Source of the DNA: Achromobacter sp. Bel
GTDB lineage: Bacteria > Pseudomonadota > Gammaproteobacteria > Burkholderiales > Burkholderiaceae_B
Assembly (NCBI RefSeq): GCF_012928505.1
Contig: NZ_JABBJN010000047.1
Span: 1 to 47,618, forward strand
Length of the DNA stretch: 47,618 nucleotides
Direction of reading: 5' to 3'
Part shown: piece after piece, positions 15,450 to 24,707 of the stretch
Layout of the letters: the number at the start of each line of letters is the position of its first letter
How positions within the stretch are numbered: the first letter of the stretch is position 1
The notes under the pieces: model-generated
Told to the model about the DNA's origin: nothing
What the model saw: only the letters and a program-made list of their open reading frames with translations
Databases searched by the model: none
Position numbers and translations under genes: made by a program

Positions 15450-15530
15450 TGCCCGACAACTCGGGTTTGCCCGGACGTGAGCCAGCAAACGCCCGCCCTC
15501 ATTGCGAGAAGACAAGCCAAAGGAAAAATG

Positions 15531-15552
15531 AAAACGGGCCCCATCGGGCCCG
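15531..15552 (-). terminator. Rho-independent terminator after the VOC gene
   Basis: On the minus strand CGGGCCC-GATG-GGGCCCG (7 bp, 4-nt loop) is followed by TTTTCATTTTT. It stands 27 nt after the VOC gene stop and probably ends the secA-VOC transcript. Confidence 0.85.
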
Positions 15553-15579
15553 GATGAACGCTGGATAAGCCGGGATGAA

Positions 15580-16299
15580 TTACAGACCGGTATCCAGTGT
15601 GTAGTGCGCGCCGTCGCGGTTTTCCAGCGTCAGCGTAGTCAGCGTCGGCGTCGTGGCCGCGGCATCCTGCTGCACGTGGATGCGCAGATTGGCCAACGGC
15701 ACATCCCAGCCACCGGTAGCGGATTCGGCCGCGACGTCGGCCACCAAGGCCAGGCGCTCAGCCACCGCCCGCGCATCCGCCGAACGGGCATCGATGCGCA
15801 GCAGGCTGCGCGCGCCATTGGGGTGCGCCATCAAATCGGGTGACCACACGCATTCGGGCGTTAAATGGCGGCAGAAATACATGCGGATACCGGGCAAGGG
15901 CTGCTCGGCAAAACGCACGGTATGGAAACGGGCCTGCACTTCCTGGCCGTCCAGCATGGCGGGACGCGTCAGTTCCTGCACGGGGTTCACGGCGAACCCC
16001 GCTGCCTTCAGCCGTTCGTAGGTGGCTTCGGCGTCATAGGTGCGGAACACCAGCGCTTCCAGCCCGAACGGCGAATCGGCGATTTCGCGGCGAGCAGGCG
16101 GCGCCCCCGGCGGCCAGCCCAGCAGTTCGACATACGTGCCTTCCAGCACGATCAGCCGATTGCACGACCCCAGGTTATGCACCGCCTTGTCGCTCAGGTG
16201 AAAGCCCTGGCGCTCGAAGTGCGGCGCCAGCGCATCCAGCCGGTCGCGCACCATGACGACGGCGTGGTCGAATTCGGTACGGCCGACGGAATGCAGCAT
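15580..16299 (-). CDS. VOC-superfamily protein (glyoxalase-like domain)
   Basis: Encodes 239 residues of the vicinal oxygen chelate fold in the larger glyoxalase-like group. Seen: a first VOC module (FDHAVVMVRDRLDALAPHF with the metal-ligand-type His, then YVELLGW with Glu) and a second half with WSPDLMAHPNGARSLLRID. This supports a metal-dependent dioxygenase, lyase or binding protein, but the reaction is unknown. It starts only 15 nt after the secA stop codon on the same strand and is followed by a clear terminator, so it is probably co-transcribed with secA. I see no link to protein export. Confidence 0.78.
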   Translation of the reverse strand: MLHSVGRTEFDHAVVMVRDRLDALAPHFERQGFHLSDKAVHNLGSCNRLIVLEGTYVELLGWPPGAPPARREIADSPFGLEALVFRTYDAEATYERLKAAGFAVNPVQELTRPAMLDGQEVQARFHTVRFAEQPLPGIRMYFCRHLTPECVWSPDLMAHPNGARSLLRIDARSADARAVAERLALVADVAAESATGGWDVPLANLRIHVQQDAAATTPTLTTLTLENRDGAHYTLDTGL

Positions 16300-16314
16300 G
16301 GCGTTATCCCCAGG

Positions 16315-19050
16315 TCAGACGAGCTTGCCGTGGCACTGCTTGTACTTCTTGCCGCTGCCGCACGGGCACGGGTCGTTGCGGCCGACCTTCGGCAACGCAT
16401 TGCGCACCGGCTGCGCGCCCTCATCCGATTCAGACTGGGCCAGCGCTTCGTCGTAATCAGAGTGGTGGTATTGCACGTTCTGCACATGCGGCTGGGCAGC
16501 TTCGGCTTCAGCCTGCTCGACCTGTTCCGAGGACTGCACGCGCACCGTCATCAGCACGCGCACGACGTCGTCGCGAATGCGATCCAGCATGCCCGAGAAC
16601 AGTTCGAAGGCTTCGCGCTTGTATTCCTGCTTGGGGTTCTTCTGCGCATAGCCGCGCAGATGGATGCCCTGACGCAGGTAATCCAGCGCCGACAGGTGTT
16701 CGCGCCAGTGCGTGTCGATCGCCTGCAGCATGATCGAACGCTCGAACTGCGACCACGATTCCGTGCCCACCTGATCGACCTTGGCCTGGTAGGCGTCGCG
16801 GGCGGCTGCCACCACGCGCTCGCGCAAGTCCTCGTCGGTCAGGCTGGCTTCTTTCTCCAGCATCTCGGTCAGCGGCAGATGCAGCTGCCAGTCCGCTTCC
16901 AGCGCCTTCTGCAGCGCCGGCACGTCCCACTGCTCTTCCACTGATTCCGGCGGCACGTAGGTGTTGAAGAGCTCAGTCACGGCGGCGTCGCGCAGGTTCT
17001 GCACGGTGGCGCCCACGCTGGCCGCTTCCAGCACGTCGTTGCGCTGGGAATACAGCACCTTGCGCTGGTCGTTGGCCACATCGTCGTACTCCAGCAATTG
17101 CTTGCGGATGTCGAAGTTGCGGCCTTCCACCTTGCGCTGCGCCGTCTCGATCGAACGCGTCACCATGCCCGCCTCGATCGGCTCGCCTTCCGGCAGCTTC
17201 AGGCGTTCCATGATGGCGCGCACGCGGTCGCCCGCGAAGATGCGCATCAGCGAATCTTCCAGCGACAGGTAGAAACGGGACGAGCCCGGATCGCCCTGGC
17301 GGCCGGCACGGCCACGCAGCTGGTTGTCGATACGGCGCGATTCGTGGCGCTCGGTGCCGATGATGCGCAGGCCGCCAGCGGCCTTGACCTGCTCGTTCAG
17401 CGGCTTCCACTCGGCACGCACCTTTTCGATGCGTGCGGCCTTTTCGGCTTCCGACAGCGATTCGTCGGCGCGGATCAGGTCGACCTGCTTGTCGACGCTG
17501 CCGCCCAGCACGATGTCAGTGCCGCGGCCTGCCATGTTGGTGGCGATGGTGATGTGGCCCGGCTTGCCGGCTTCGGCAACGATCTCGGCCTCGCGGGCGT
17601 GCTGCTTGGCGTTCAGCACTTCGTGCGGCAGCTTGGCCTTTGTCAGGAGGCCCGACAGCAGCTCGGAGTTTTCGATGCTGGTGGTGCCCACCAGCACGGG
17701 CTGGCCGCGCTCGTGGCAATCGCGGATGTCTTCAAGGATCGCGTTGTACTTTTCCGGATCGGTCTTGAAGACCTGATCGTTCTGGTCCTTGCGGATCATG
17801 GGCTTGTTGGTCGGGATGATGACCGTTTCAAGCCCGTAGATTTCCTGGAATTCGTACGCTTCCGTGTCGGCCGTGCCGGTCATGCCGGACAGCTTTTCAT
17901 ACATGCGGAAGTAATTCTGGAACGTGATGGACGCCAGCGTCTGGTTCTCGTGCTGGATCTTCACGCCTTCCTTGGCTTCGACGGCCTGGTGCAGGCCATC
18001 GGACCAGCGGCGGCCCACCATCAGGCGGCCCGTGAATTCGTCGACGATCACCACCTCGCCGTCCTGCACGACGTACTGCTGGTCGCGGAAGAACAGGTTG
18101 TTGGCGCGCAGAGCCACCATCAGGTGATGCATCAGCGCGATGTGGCGGGGGTCGTACAGCGACTCGCCTTCCGGCAGGATGCCCAGGCGGGCCAGGATGG
18201 CTTCGGCGTTTTCGTGCCCGGCTTCGGACAGGTAGACCTGCTGGCTCTTTTCGTCGACCCAGTAGTCGCCTTCGGGTTCCGGCTCCTGCGGCTTGGGCTC
18301 GCTGGCCATGCGCTTGAGCAGCGGCGGCACCGCGTTCATGCGGATGTAGAGCTCGGTGTGGTCTTCGGCCTGGCCGGAAATGATCAGCGGCGTGCGGGCT
18401 TCGTCGATCAGGATCGAGTCCACTTCGTCGACGATGGCGTAGAACAGCACGCGTTGGCGGCGGTCCTCAACACGGTATTCCATGTTGTCGCGCAGGTAAT
18501 CGAAGCCGAATTCGTTATTGGTGCCGTACGTGATGTCGGCGGCGTAGGCGGCCTTCTTCTCGTCGTTGGGCTGCTGCGGCACCACCACGCCGGTGGTCAT
18601 GCCCAGGAAGTGGTACAGGCGCCCCATCCATTCGGCGTCGCGGCGGGCCAGGTAATCGTTCACCGTCACCACGTGCACGCCCTTGCCGGCGACCGCATTC
18701 AGGTAGACGGGCAACGTGGCCATCAGCGTCTTGCCTTCCCCCGTGCGCATTTCGGCGATCTTGCCGCTGTGCAGCGCGATGCCGCCCAGCAGTTGGGAGT
18801 CGAAGTGGCGCATGCCGAACACCCGCTTGCCGGCTTCGCGCACAACGGCGAACGCTTCGGGCAAGAGGTCGTCCAGCGTGGTGCCCTGGGCGTATCGGGA
18901 TCGGAATTCGTCAGTCTTGGCCGCCAGCTCCGCATCGGAAAGCGCGGAAATCTTGGGCTCCTGCCCATTGATCTGGGTTACCAGCTTGCGATACTGCTTA
19001 AGCAGCCGGTCGTTGCGGCTACCTATGAGTTTTTTGAGCAGAGAAACCAT
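16315..19050 (-). CDS. secA: Preprotein translocase ATPase SecA
   Basis: Encodes 911 residues. SecA drives preproteins through SecYEG using ATP and cycles between cytosol and inner membrane. Seen in order: Walker [12 protein letters not shown] near residue 105, the preprotein cross-linking domain, [19 protein letters not shown] (DEAD box) near 210, [14 protein letters not shown] and [20 protein letters not shown] in the second motor domain, the helical scaffold region, and a C-terminal zinc site with Cys895, Cys897, Cys906 and His907. The ATG at 19050 gives the normal N terminus [11 protein letters not shown]; an upstream in-frame GTG at 19074 would add eight residues without family support. 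It lies 176 nt downstream of the M23 peptidase gene and 15 nt upstream of the VOC gene. Confidence 0.97.
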   Translation of the reverse strand: MVSLLKKLIGSRNDRLLKQYRKLVTQINGQEPKISALSDAELAAKTDEFRSRYAQGTTLDDLLPEAFAVVREAGKRVFGMRHFDSQLLGGIALHSGKIAEMRTGEGKTLMATLPVYLNAVAGKGVHVVTVNDYLARRDAEWMGRLYHFLGMTTGVVVPQQPNDEKKAAYAADITYGTNNEFGFDYLRDNMEYRVEDRRQRVLFYAIVDEVDSILIDEARTPLIISGQAEDHTELYIRMNAVPPLLKRMASEPKPQEPEPEGDYWVDEKSQQVYLSEAGHENAEAILARLGILPEGESLYDPRHIALMHHLMVALRANNLFFRDQQYVVQDGEVVIVDEFTGRLMVGRRWSDGLHQAVEAKEGVKIQHENQTLASITFQNYFRMYEKLSGMTGTADTEAYEFQEIYGLETVIIPTNKPMIRKDQNDQVFKTDPEKYNAILEDIRDCHERGQPVLVGTTSIENSELLSGLLTKAKLPHEVLNAKQHAREAEIVAEAGKPGHITIATNMAGRGTDIVLGGSVDKQVDLIRADESLSEAEKAARIEKVRAEWKPLNEQVKAAGGLRIIGTERHESRRIDNQLRGRAGRQGDPGSSRFYLSLEDSLMRIFAGDRVRAIMERLKLPEGEPIEAGMVTRSIETAQRKVEGRNFDIRKQLLEYDDVANDQRKVLYSQRNDVLEAASVGATVQNLRDAAVTELFNTYVPPESVEEQWDVPALQKALEADWQLHLPLTEMLEKEASLTDEDLRERVVAAARDAYQAKVDQVGTESWSQFERSIMLQAIDTHWREHLSALDYLRQGIHLRGYAQKNPKQEYKREAFELFSGMLDRIRDDVVRVLMTVRVQSSEQVEQAEAEAAQPHVQNVQYHHSDYDEALAQSESDEGAQPVRNALPKVGRNDPCPCGSGKKYKQCHGKLV

Positions 19051-19226
19051 GCGTATGTCGGCCGCACGTGCCACGCCGCGCCTGCAAAGGGCCAGGGCAG
19101 CGTCACCCGTGACTTTGATGTTATTGGTTGAGCGGGGGTCCGCTGGGAAACGAACCAGTTTAACGCACCTGGAGCGTAATAGCCTGGATCTATGACCAGG
19201 GTGCTGTCATTGTCCTGTTGGACCGG

Positions 19227-20228
19227 TCAGCGCGCCGCAGGTTCAGTGGCCGTGGCCTGCGCCACCGCAGGCGGGGCATGCTGCTGCGAGCCCAGGAACA
19301 AGCGCGGGTCCAGCGGCTGTCCGGCAAGGCGGACTTCAAAGTGCAGGTGCGGACCCGTCGAACGGCCCGAACTGCCCACGCGCGCCACTTGCTGGCCGCG
19401 GTCCACCAATTGCCCCTGCTTGACCAGCAGTGATGACGCGTGCGCATAACGCGTGATCAAGCCGTCGCCATGGTCGATCTCGACCATATTGCCGAAGCCC
19501 GGCTGGAACTTGGCTTCCAGCACCACGCCGCCCGAAGCCGCCAGGATCGGCGTGCCCGATGGAGCCGCGAAATCCAGCCCCTCATGCATGGCCGTACGGC
19601 CCGTCACCGGGTTGCGGCGCCAGCCGTAAGAAGAACTTAGGTAGGGGTAGTCGGTGATCGGCATGGCGGTGGGCATGCGCGCCTGGTCCGCCGACCGCTT
19701 GGTCAGCGCCGCGTCCAGCAATTTCAGGTTGTCGGACTGCTGCGACAGCCGCGCCTGGATTTCATCCAATTGGCGGCCCAGCGCTTCGGCCGATGCCGCG
19801 CTGGGCGGCGGGTGGTCAGTGAACAGGTCGTCCATGACCTGGGTGGCTTCGGGCTGGGTCAGCGCTTCGGGCTGCGCCACAGCCAATTGCTTGGCCAGTT
19901 CCGGGTCGGTATAGGCCACGCCCGCCACCTTGGCCACACGTTGGCCCAATCCGTCGATGCTGACCAGCTTGGCCTGCAACGCGCCCACCTTGGCGGCCAG
20001 CAGGTTCATGTTTCCACGCAGGAAATCGGTGTCACGCCCCGGTTGTCCGCCCAATGGCCAGCCCACGGTCTGGACGGTGGGCAGCATCGGAGTGAGGTAT
20101 CGTTGTAGTGCGGCGCCGAAGATGGCTGCCGTGACGAGCGCGGCCCCTAGAAACAACGCCAGTCGCGCGCCTCCCAGGGTGAAATGCCCGTCCCGCCCGT
20201 CGCGGGCGTGCATAATCACGATTTTCAA
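19227..20228 (-). CDS. M23-family peptidoglycan metalloendopeptidase, membrane anchored
   Basis: Encodes 333 residues. Seen: a short basic N terminus, one membrane segment (about residues 22-42), a helical region of about 130 residues that may form coiled coil (DEIQARLSQQSDNLKLLDAAL), and a C-terminal LytM domain with zinc ligands in HEGLDFAAP and HLHFEVR. It probably cleaves peptide cross-links in the periplasm or regulates amidases. The start is unusual: the first supported codon is TTG (20226-20228) with AGGAAG about 7 nt upstream, while the first in-frame ATG lies five codons in. It is divergent from dciA with only 28 nt between, and precedes secA. All zinc residues look intact, so it is more likely an active enzyme than an EnvC-like activator. 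Confidence 0.88.
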   Translation of the reverse strand: MKIVIMHARDGRDGHFTLGGARLALFLGAALVTAAIFGAALQRYLTPMLPTVQTVGWPLGGQPGRDTDFLRGNMNLLAAKVGALQAKLVSIDGLGQRVAKVAGVAYTDPELAKQLAVAQPEALTQPEATQVMDDLFTDHPPPSAASAEALGRQLDEIQARLSQQSDNLKLLDAALTKRSADQARMPTAMPITDYPYLSSSYGWRRNPVTGRTAMHEGLDFAAPSGTPILAASGGVVLEAKFQPGFGNMVEIDHGDGLITRYAHASSLLVKQGQLVDRGQQVARVGSSGRSTGPHLHFEVRLAGQPLDPRLFLGSQQHAPPAVAQATATEPAAR

Positions 20229-20256
20229 GGTTGCTTCCTAATTCTTTAGAGCCGGG

Positions 20257-20748
20257 ATGAATAGACCTGCTTCAACCCGTCAACGTTCCAGTTCCAGCCG
20301 GCGGAAAGAAAATACCGCACTGGGATGGCTGGGTCATGACATGCGAGGCGCCGGGGTACTGGCGACTGCCCGCAAGCACTTACAAATTCAGTATGCGGTG
20401 GCGGCGGTTCTGCCCGCCCCGCTGGGTGCTGTCTGCCAGGTGGGGAAACTGGAAAACCAGTGCCTGCATCTGGTGGTGCCCAGTGCCGCCCATGCCGCCA
20501 AGATGCGTCAATTGGCGCCGCGCATCGCGCGAACCTTGGCAGACCAAGGCTGGAACCTTAACGAAATTGCCGTCAAGGTACAAGCGGGGTTACCGAAGCC
20601 CGGTGCCCGTCAGCCGCGCCCTCCCAAAGAGGCGCAGCCCTTGGGGGACAAAGCGCTGGGAGCCTTCGAGACGCTGCGTGACAACTTGCGCCCCGGCCCG
20701 TTGGCCGACGCGGTCGCCAAGCTCTTGAGGCATCACAAGAGTAGCTGA
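20257..20748 (+). CDS. DciA-type DUF721 protein (replicative helicase operator)
   Basis: Encodes 163 residues of the DUF721 family. DciA is the ancestral bacterial loader or operator of the DnaB helicase in species lacking DnaC. Seen: a basic Ser/Arg-rich N terminus of about 25 residues, then the DUF721 core (LQIQYAVAAVLPAPL, LENQCLHLVVPSAAHAAKMR, LNEIAVKVQAG) and a Pro-rich, then helical C-terminal tail. The position between M23/secA and lpxC matches the arrangement in related betaproteobacteria. The role in replication is inferred from the family. It is convergent with lpxC, and the 194-nt gap contains hairpins. Confidence 0.85.
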   Translation: MNRPASTRQRSSSSRRKENTALGWLGHDMRGAGVLATARKHLQIQYAVAAVLPAPLGAVCQVGKLENQCLHLVVPSAAHAAKMRQLAPRIARTLADQGWNLNEIAVKVQAGLPKPGARQPRPPKEAQPLGDKALGAFETLRDNLRPGPLADAVAKLLRHHKSS

Positions 20749-20854
20749 ATCGATCCAGCTCTGTCCGGCGCCAGAGGCGCCCGGAAACGAAGCGAAACCA
20801 AGTTTTCGGGCAGATAGCCCAATGGTTTGCAACCGGATGGCGACTTTTTCTCGG

Positions 20855-20927
20855 AAGGATGGCAACCCGCGCCATCCTTAAGCAGGAACCTGAACCGGTC
20901 CGGGAACGGGCCCTGGCATTCAGGTTC
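20855..20927. terminator. Two inverted repeats between convergent dciA and lpxC
   Basis: AAGGATGGC (20855-20863) pairs with GCCATCCTT (20871-20879) across 7 nt, a perfect 9-bp stem. GAACCTGAA (20886-20894) pairs with TTCAGGTTC (20919-20927) around a GC-rich 24-nt loop that can itself fold. Neither has a proper T tract. Their place between converging genes suggests a bidirectional termination region. Confidence 0.45.
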
Positions 20928-20942
20928 GGGGACAGACTGGCG

Positions 20943-21866
20943 TCAGGCCAGCTTCCACTCGTGGCGGAACGCCTGAGGCGCCTCTGCCTGTGATTCATAG
21001 GTGACCAGTTCCCAGGCGTCTTGCTGAGCAAGCAGCGCGCGGGCCAACTGGTTGTTCAGACCGTGGCCCGATTTGCACGCCACATAGCGCGCCACCAAAG
21101 GCTTGCCCAACAGATACAGGTCGCCGATGGCGTCCAGGATCTTGTGCTTCACGAATTCGTCGTCGTAACGCAGCCCGTCGCTGTTCAGCACGCGGTACTC
21201 GTCCATGACAATGGCGTTGTCCAGGCTGCCGCCGCGGGCCAGGCCCATCGAACGCAAGGCTTCCACTTCGTTCACGAACCCGAAAGTGCGCGCACGGGCG
21301 ATCTCGCGCACATACGAGTGCGTCGCGAAATCGATCTCGGCGAAATTGGCCGTGGAATCGATGGCGGGATGGCGGAAGTCAATCGAGAACGCCAGTGCGT
21401 AGCCCTCATGGGGTTCCAGGCGGGCCCATTTCTCGTTGCGGCCTTCCCCTTCGCGCACTTCCACCGTCTTCTTGACGCGGATGAATTGCTTGGGCGCGTT
21501 CTGCTCGACGATGCCCGCCGAGCGCAACAGATAAACGAACGTTGCCGCACTGCCGTCCATGATAGGGACTTCTTCGGCAGTGAGGTCGATATGCAGGTTG
21601 TCGATCCCCAGGCCGGCCAGCGCCGACATGAGGTGTTCCACCGTGGAGACGCGGACGTTGCCCTGTTGCAGGACGGACGCCATGCGCGTATCGCCCACAC
21701 CAGTGGCTTGCGCGGGCAGGTCGACGACCTGCGGCAGGTCCACGCGGTGGAAAACGATGCCAGTATTGGGTTGTGCCGGACGCAGGGTGAGTTCTACCCG
21801 CCGTCCGGAGTGGACGCCGACGCCTGTCGTGCGGACTAGATTCTGAATGCTGCGCTGTCGGAACAT
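20943..21866 (-). CDS. lpxC: UDP-3-O-acyl-N-acetylglucosamine deacetylase LpxC
   Basis: Encodes 307 residues, the normal LpxC length. The zinc enzyme removes acetate from UDP-3-O-acyl-GlcNAc in the cytoplasm, the committed step of lipid A synthesis. Seen: [15 protein letters not shown] with Glu77 and His78, IMDGSAATF at 102-110, [10 protein letters not shown] with His241 and Asp245, and SGHGLNN with His268, so all zinc and catalytic residues are present. It is the last gene of the dcw cluster, following ftsZ after 238 nt that include hairpins, so it may have its own promoter. In E. coli LpxC is controlled by FtsH proteolysis through its C terminus; the tail here ends [10 protein letters not shown] and is hydrophobic/mixed. 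Confidence 0.96.
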   Translation of the reverse strand: MFRQRSIQNLVRTTGVGVHSGRRVELTLRPAQPNTGIVFHRVDLPQVVDLPAQATGVGDTRMASVLQQGNVRVSTVEHLMSALAGLGIDNLHIDLTAEEVPIMDGSAATFVYLLRSAGIVEQNAPKQFIRVKKTVEVREGEGRNEKWARLEPHEGYALAFSIDFRHPAIDSTANFAEIDFATHSYVREIARARTFGFVNEVEALRSMGLARGGSLDNAIVMDEYRVLNSDGLRYDDEFVKHKILDAIGDLYLLGKPLVARYVACKSGHGLNNQLARALLAQQDAWELVTYESQAEAPQAFRHEWKLA

Positions 21867-22030
21867 GAGACTTGGGTGTTAGAGCCAGGAAGCCGGCACG
21901 AAGAGAACAGATTGCCGGCGTAACTGACGTATTGTAACGCTGTCCGACCCTTGACGCCATCAGCGCGCAGGATCGACCGATACCTCCGTCCCTTATTAGA
22001 ACCGTGCAAGGGAAACACGGACCGCTCCGC

Positions 22031-22099
22031 CTCCGGCTTGCCCGCGGGGACAGGCAAGCCGGAGATGAGGGAGTGCGTTCAGAGCCTGTAGAAGGCTCT
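22031..22099 (-). terminator. Hairpins after ftsZ
   Basis: A short hairpin AGAGCC/GGCTCT (22081-22099) follows the ftsZ stop by 5 nt on the minus strand, and a strong perfect 12-bp stem CTCCGGCTTGCC/GGCAAGCCGGAG (22031-22042 and 22053-22064) comes next. There are no T tracts, so they may attenuate or protect the ftsZ transcript rather than fully block read-through to lpxC. Confidence 0.5.
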
Positions 22100-22104
22100 T
22101 TGGT

Positions 22105-23289
22105 TCAATCCGCCTGCTTGCGCAGGAATGCCGGGATGTCGAAATGATCCATGCCCGAGCTTTCCAGCGCACGCACCTGGGCAGACGCCTGGCTGCGCGG
22201 ATTGCGCATGACCGACGGCATGTCCAGATTGCGGTAATCGCCACCTTGGCCGGCCGGCATCGTGCCCATGGGCATGTTGTCGGTACCGGTGCGGAGCACT
22301 TCAGCGGTGTTCTGGACCAGTTGCGGACGCGCTTGCGCACGGCCCAGGCCCGTTGCCACCACGGTCACGCGCAGGTTTTCACCCATCGTCTCGTCGTAGG
22401 CGGTGCCGAAGATCACGGTCGCGTCGTCCGAAGCGTAGCTGCGGATCGTTTCCATGATTTCGCGCGTTTCGCGCATCTTCAGCGAGCGGCTGGCGGTGAT
22501 GTTGACCAGCACGCCGCGAGCGCCGTTCAGGTCCACGCCTTCCAGCAGCGGGCAAGCGATGGCGTGCTCGGCGGCGACGCGTGCGCGGTCTGCGCCCGAC
22601 GCCGATGCCGTGCCCATCATGGCCTGGCCTTGCTCGCCCATGATCGTCTTGACGTCTTCGAAGTCGACGTTGACGTTGCCTTCGACGTTGATGATTTCGG
22701 CGATGCCCGCGCACGCGTTGTGCAGGATATCGTCGGCCGAACGGAAGCAGTCTTCCTGCGTCGCGTCCTCGTCCATCAGTTCATACAGGTTCTCGTTGAG
22801 CACCACGATGAGCGAATGCACGTGCTTGGCCAATTCCGAGATACCGTCCTCGGCCATCTTCAGGCGCTTGTTGCCTTCAAACGTGAAGGGCTTGGTGACC
22901 ACGCCTACGGTCAGGATGCCCAGTTCCTTCGCCACCTCGGCCACGACCGGACCCGCGCCGGTGCCGGTGCCACCGCCCATGCCGGCGGTGATGAAGACCA
23001 TGTGCGCGCCATTCAGCGCGGCACGGATCTCCTCGCGCGCGGTTTCAGCCGACGCACGTCCCTGCTCGGGCTTGGCGCCCGCGCCCAGGCCGGTACGGCC
23101 CAGACGAATCTGCACCGGGGCATTGGTTGCCGCCAGCGCTTGCGCATCGGTGTTTGCGCAGATGAAATCCACGCCATGCACGCCGTTGCGAATCATGTGC
23201 GCGACGGCATTGCCGCCCGCACCGCCCACACCAACGACCTTGATTACGGTCCCTTTGGTGTTGTTCTCAAGCATCTCAAAGTTCATCAT
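22105..23289 (-). CDS. ftsZ: Cell division protein FtsZ
   Basis: Encodes 394 residues of the tubulin-like GTPase that forms the Z ring at midcell. Seen: KVVGVGGAGGNAV near residues 18-29, the tubulin signature GGGTGTGAG (105-113), the T7 loop NVDFEDVK, a flexible linker (about 320-375), and the conserved C-terminal peptide DIPAFLRKQAD that binds FtsA and other partners. GGGAG lies 5 nt before the ATG at 23289 and 8 nt before the next ATG at 23286, so either is possible; the first was chosen. The gap to ftsA is 187 nt, by far the largest in the cluster, with a hairpin and AT-rich stretch, which suggests an internal ftsZ promoter. Confidence 0.97.
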   Translation of the reverse strand: MMNFEMLENNTKGTVIKVVGVGGAGGNAVAHMIRNGVHGVDFICANTDAQALAATNAPVQIRLGRTGLGAGAKPEQGRASAETAREEIRAALNGAHMVFITAGMGGGTGTGAGPVVAEVAKELGILTVGVVTKPFTFEGNKRLKMAEDGISELAKHVHSLIVVLNENLYELMDEDATQEDCFRSADDILHNACAGIAEIINVEGNVNVDFEDVKTIMGEQGQAMMGTASASGADRARVAAEHAIACPLLEGVDLNGARGVLVNITASRSLKMRETREIMETIRSYASDDATVIFGTAYDETMGENLRVTVVATGLGRAQARPQLVQNTAEVLRTGTDNMPMGTMPAGQGGDYRNLDMPSVMRNPRSQASAQVRALESSGMDHFDIPAFLRKQAD

Positions 23290-23476
23290 GATGACTCCCT
23301 CACAAGTCCGATTTTGCAAATCACAAAAATTCCCCAACAGCCTATCTTTTGTGAATCGCCTCAAAGCCGACGCCGACTACATAGGTCCGCTACGGGTTTG
23401 AGACGCCTCCTCTTTCTGGCGTGCCCCGCAATACCGCCGCGAGTCACGCCAAGGAGCAGGCCCCAACCTGCACCCT
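23290..23476 (-). promoter_or_regulatory. ftsA-ftsZ intergenic leader with hairpin, probable ftsZ promoter region
   Basis: This 187-nt gap breaks an otherwise almost gapless gene string. It holds a stem TGGCGTG/CACGCCA (23417-23423 and 23445-23451) and, nearer ftsZ, an AT-rich stretch. I could not settle on one -35/-10 pair. The need of FtsZ for high expression makes an internal promoter likely, but that is inference. Confidence 0.4.
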
Positions 23477-24703
23477 TTAATTCATAAACCATTCCTTCAT
23501 GCGCGCCAGCAGACTCTTGAAATTGCCCGTCTGCGCCGCGACCTTGCGGCCTCGCACGCGTTGCATGCGCGCTTCCTGCAGCAAGCCCATCACCGTCGAG
23601 AAGCGCGGATTACGCATCACGTCGGCCAGGCTGCCTTCGTATTCGGGGACCGCCACGCGCACCGGTTTCAGGAACACGTCTTCGGCCAGTTCGATCATGC
23701 CGGGCAACTGCGCCGACCCGCCGGTCAGGACCACGCCCGACGCCAGCAGATCTTCATAGCCGGAATCGCGCACGACCTGCTGCACCAGCGTGAACAGTTC
23801 TTCCACGCGCGGCTCGATCACGGCGCCCAGCGCCTGGCGCTTGACCTGGCGCGGGCCGCGGTCACCCAGGCCCGGCACTTCCACGGACTCGTCGGGGCTG
23901 GCCAGCACCTGCTTGGCCACGCCGTAGCGCAGCTTGATTTCTTCGGCGTCCGGCGTCGGCGTGCGCAACATGGCCGCGATGTCGTTGGTGATCTGGTCGC
24001 CGGCGATCGGCAGCACGGCGGTGTGGCGGATCGCCCCGCCGGTGAAGATGGCGACATCGGTCGTGCCGCCGCCGATGTCGACCAGCACGACGCCCAGCTC
24101 TTTCTCGTCGGCGGTCAGCACGGCCAGGCTGGAGGCCAGCGGTTGCAGGATCAGGTCCTGCACTTCCAGGCCACAGCGGCGCACGCACTTCACGATGTTC
24201 TGCGCGGCGCTGACCGCGCCCGTCACGATGTGCACGCGCACTTCCAGGCGCAGGCCGCTCATGCCGATAGGCTCGCGGATGTCTTCCTGGCCGTCGACGA
24301 TGAATTCCTGGGTCAGCACATGCAGCACCTGCTGGTCCGTCGGGATGTTCACCGCCTTGGCGGTCTCGATGACGCGGGCGACGTCGGTGGCGGTGACTTC
24401 CTTGTCCTTCACAGCGACCATGCCGCTGGAGTTGAAGCTGCGGATATGGCTGCCGGCAATGCCGGTGTAGACGTCGCGAATCTTGCAATCTGCCATCAGC
24501 TCGGCTTCTTCAAGCGCGCGCTGAATCGAATTCACAGTGGTCTCGATGTTGACGACCACGCCCTTGCGCATGCCGCGCGATTCGTGCTGGCCAAGGCCGA
24601 GCACTTCGAATCGCCCTTCGGGCAAAATTTCAGCCACCACAGCCACCACCTTGCTGGTGCCGATATCGAGGGCGACGATAAGGTCCTTGATGTCACGGGT
24701 CAT
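23477..24703 (-). CDS. ftsA: Cell division protein FtsA
   Basis: Encodes 408 residues of the actin-like ATPase that tethers FtsZ to the inner membrane and recruits later division proteins. Seen: phosphate-1 motif LIVALDIGTSKVVAVV at the N terminus, the 1C domain characteristic of FtsA after residue 80 (GSHIRSFNSSG), the connect/phosphate-2 loop VLVDIGGGTTDVAIF near 205, SGVVLTGGSAQLPGM near 335, and an amphipathic C-terminal helix (FKSLLARMKEWFMN) for membrane binding. The start at 24703 matches the family N terminus; the frame is open 74 codons further without similarity. It follows the ftsQ stop by 4 nt. Confidence 0.97.
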   Translation of the reverse strand: MTRDIKDLIVALDIGTSKVVAVVAEILPEGRFEVLGLGQHESRGMRKGVVVNIETTVNSIQRALEEAELMADCKIRDVYTGIAGSHIRSFNSSGMVAVKDKEVTATDVARVIETAKAVNIPTDQQVLHVLTQEFIVDGQEDIREPIGMSGLRLEVRVHIVTGAVSAAQNIVKCVRRCGLEVQDLILQPLASSLAVLTADEKELGVVLVDIGGGTTDVAIFTGGAIRHTAVLPIAGDQITNDIAAMLRTPTPDAEEIKLRYGVAKQVLASPDESVEVPGLGDRGPRQVKRQALGAVIEPRVEELFTLVQQVVRDSGYEDLLASGVVLTGGSAQLPGMIELAEDVFLKPVRVAVPEYEGSLADVMRNPRFSTVMGLLQEARMQRVRGRKVAAQTGNFKSLLARMKEWFMN

Positions 24704-24707
24704 GGCG

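Noticed and set aside
17098..19131. A 677-codon plus-strand frame opposite secA
   Set aside because: It is the mirror of secA codons, with no recognisable motif and biased composition.
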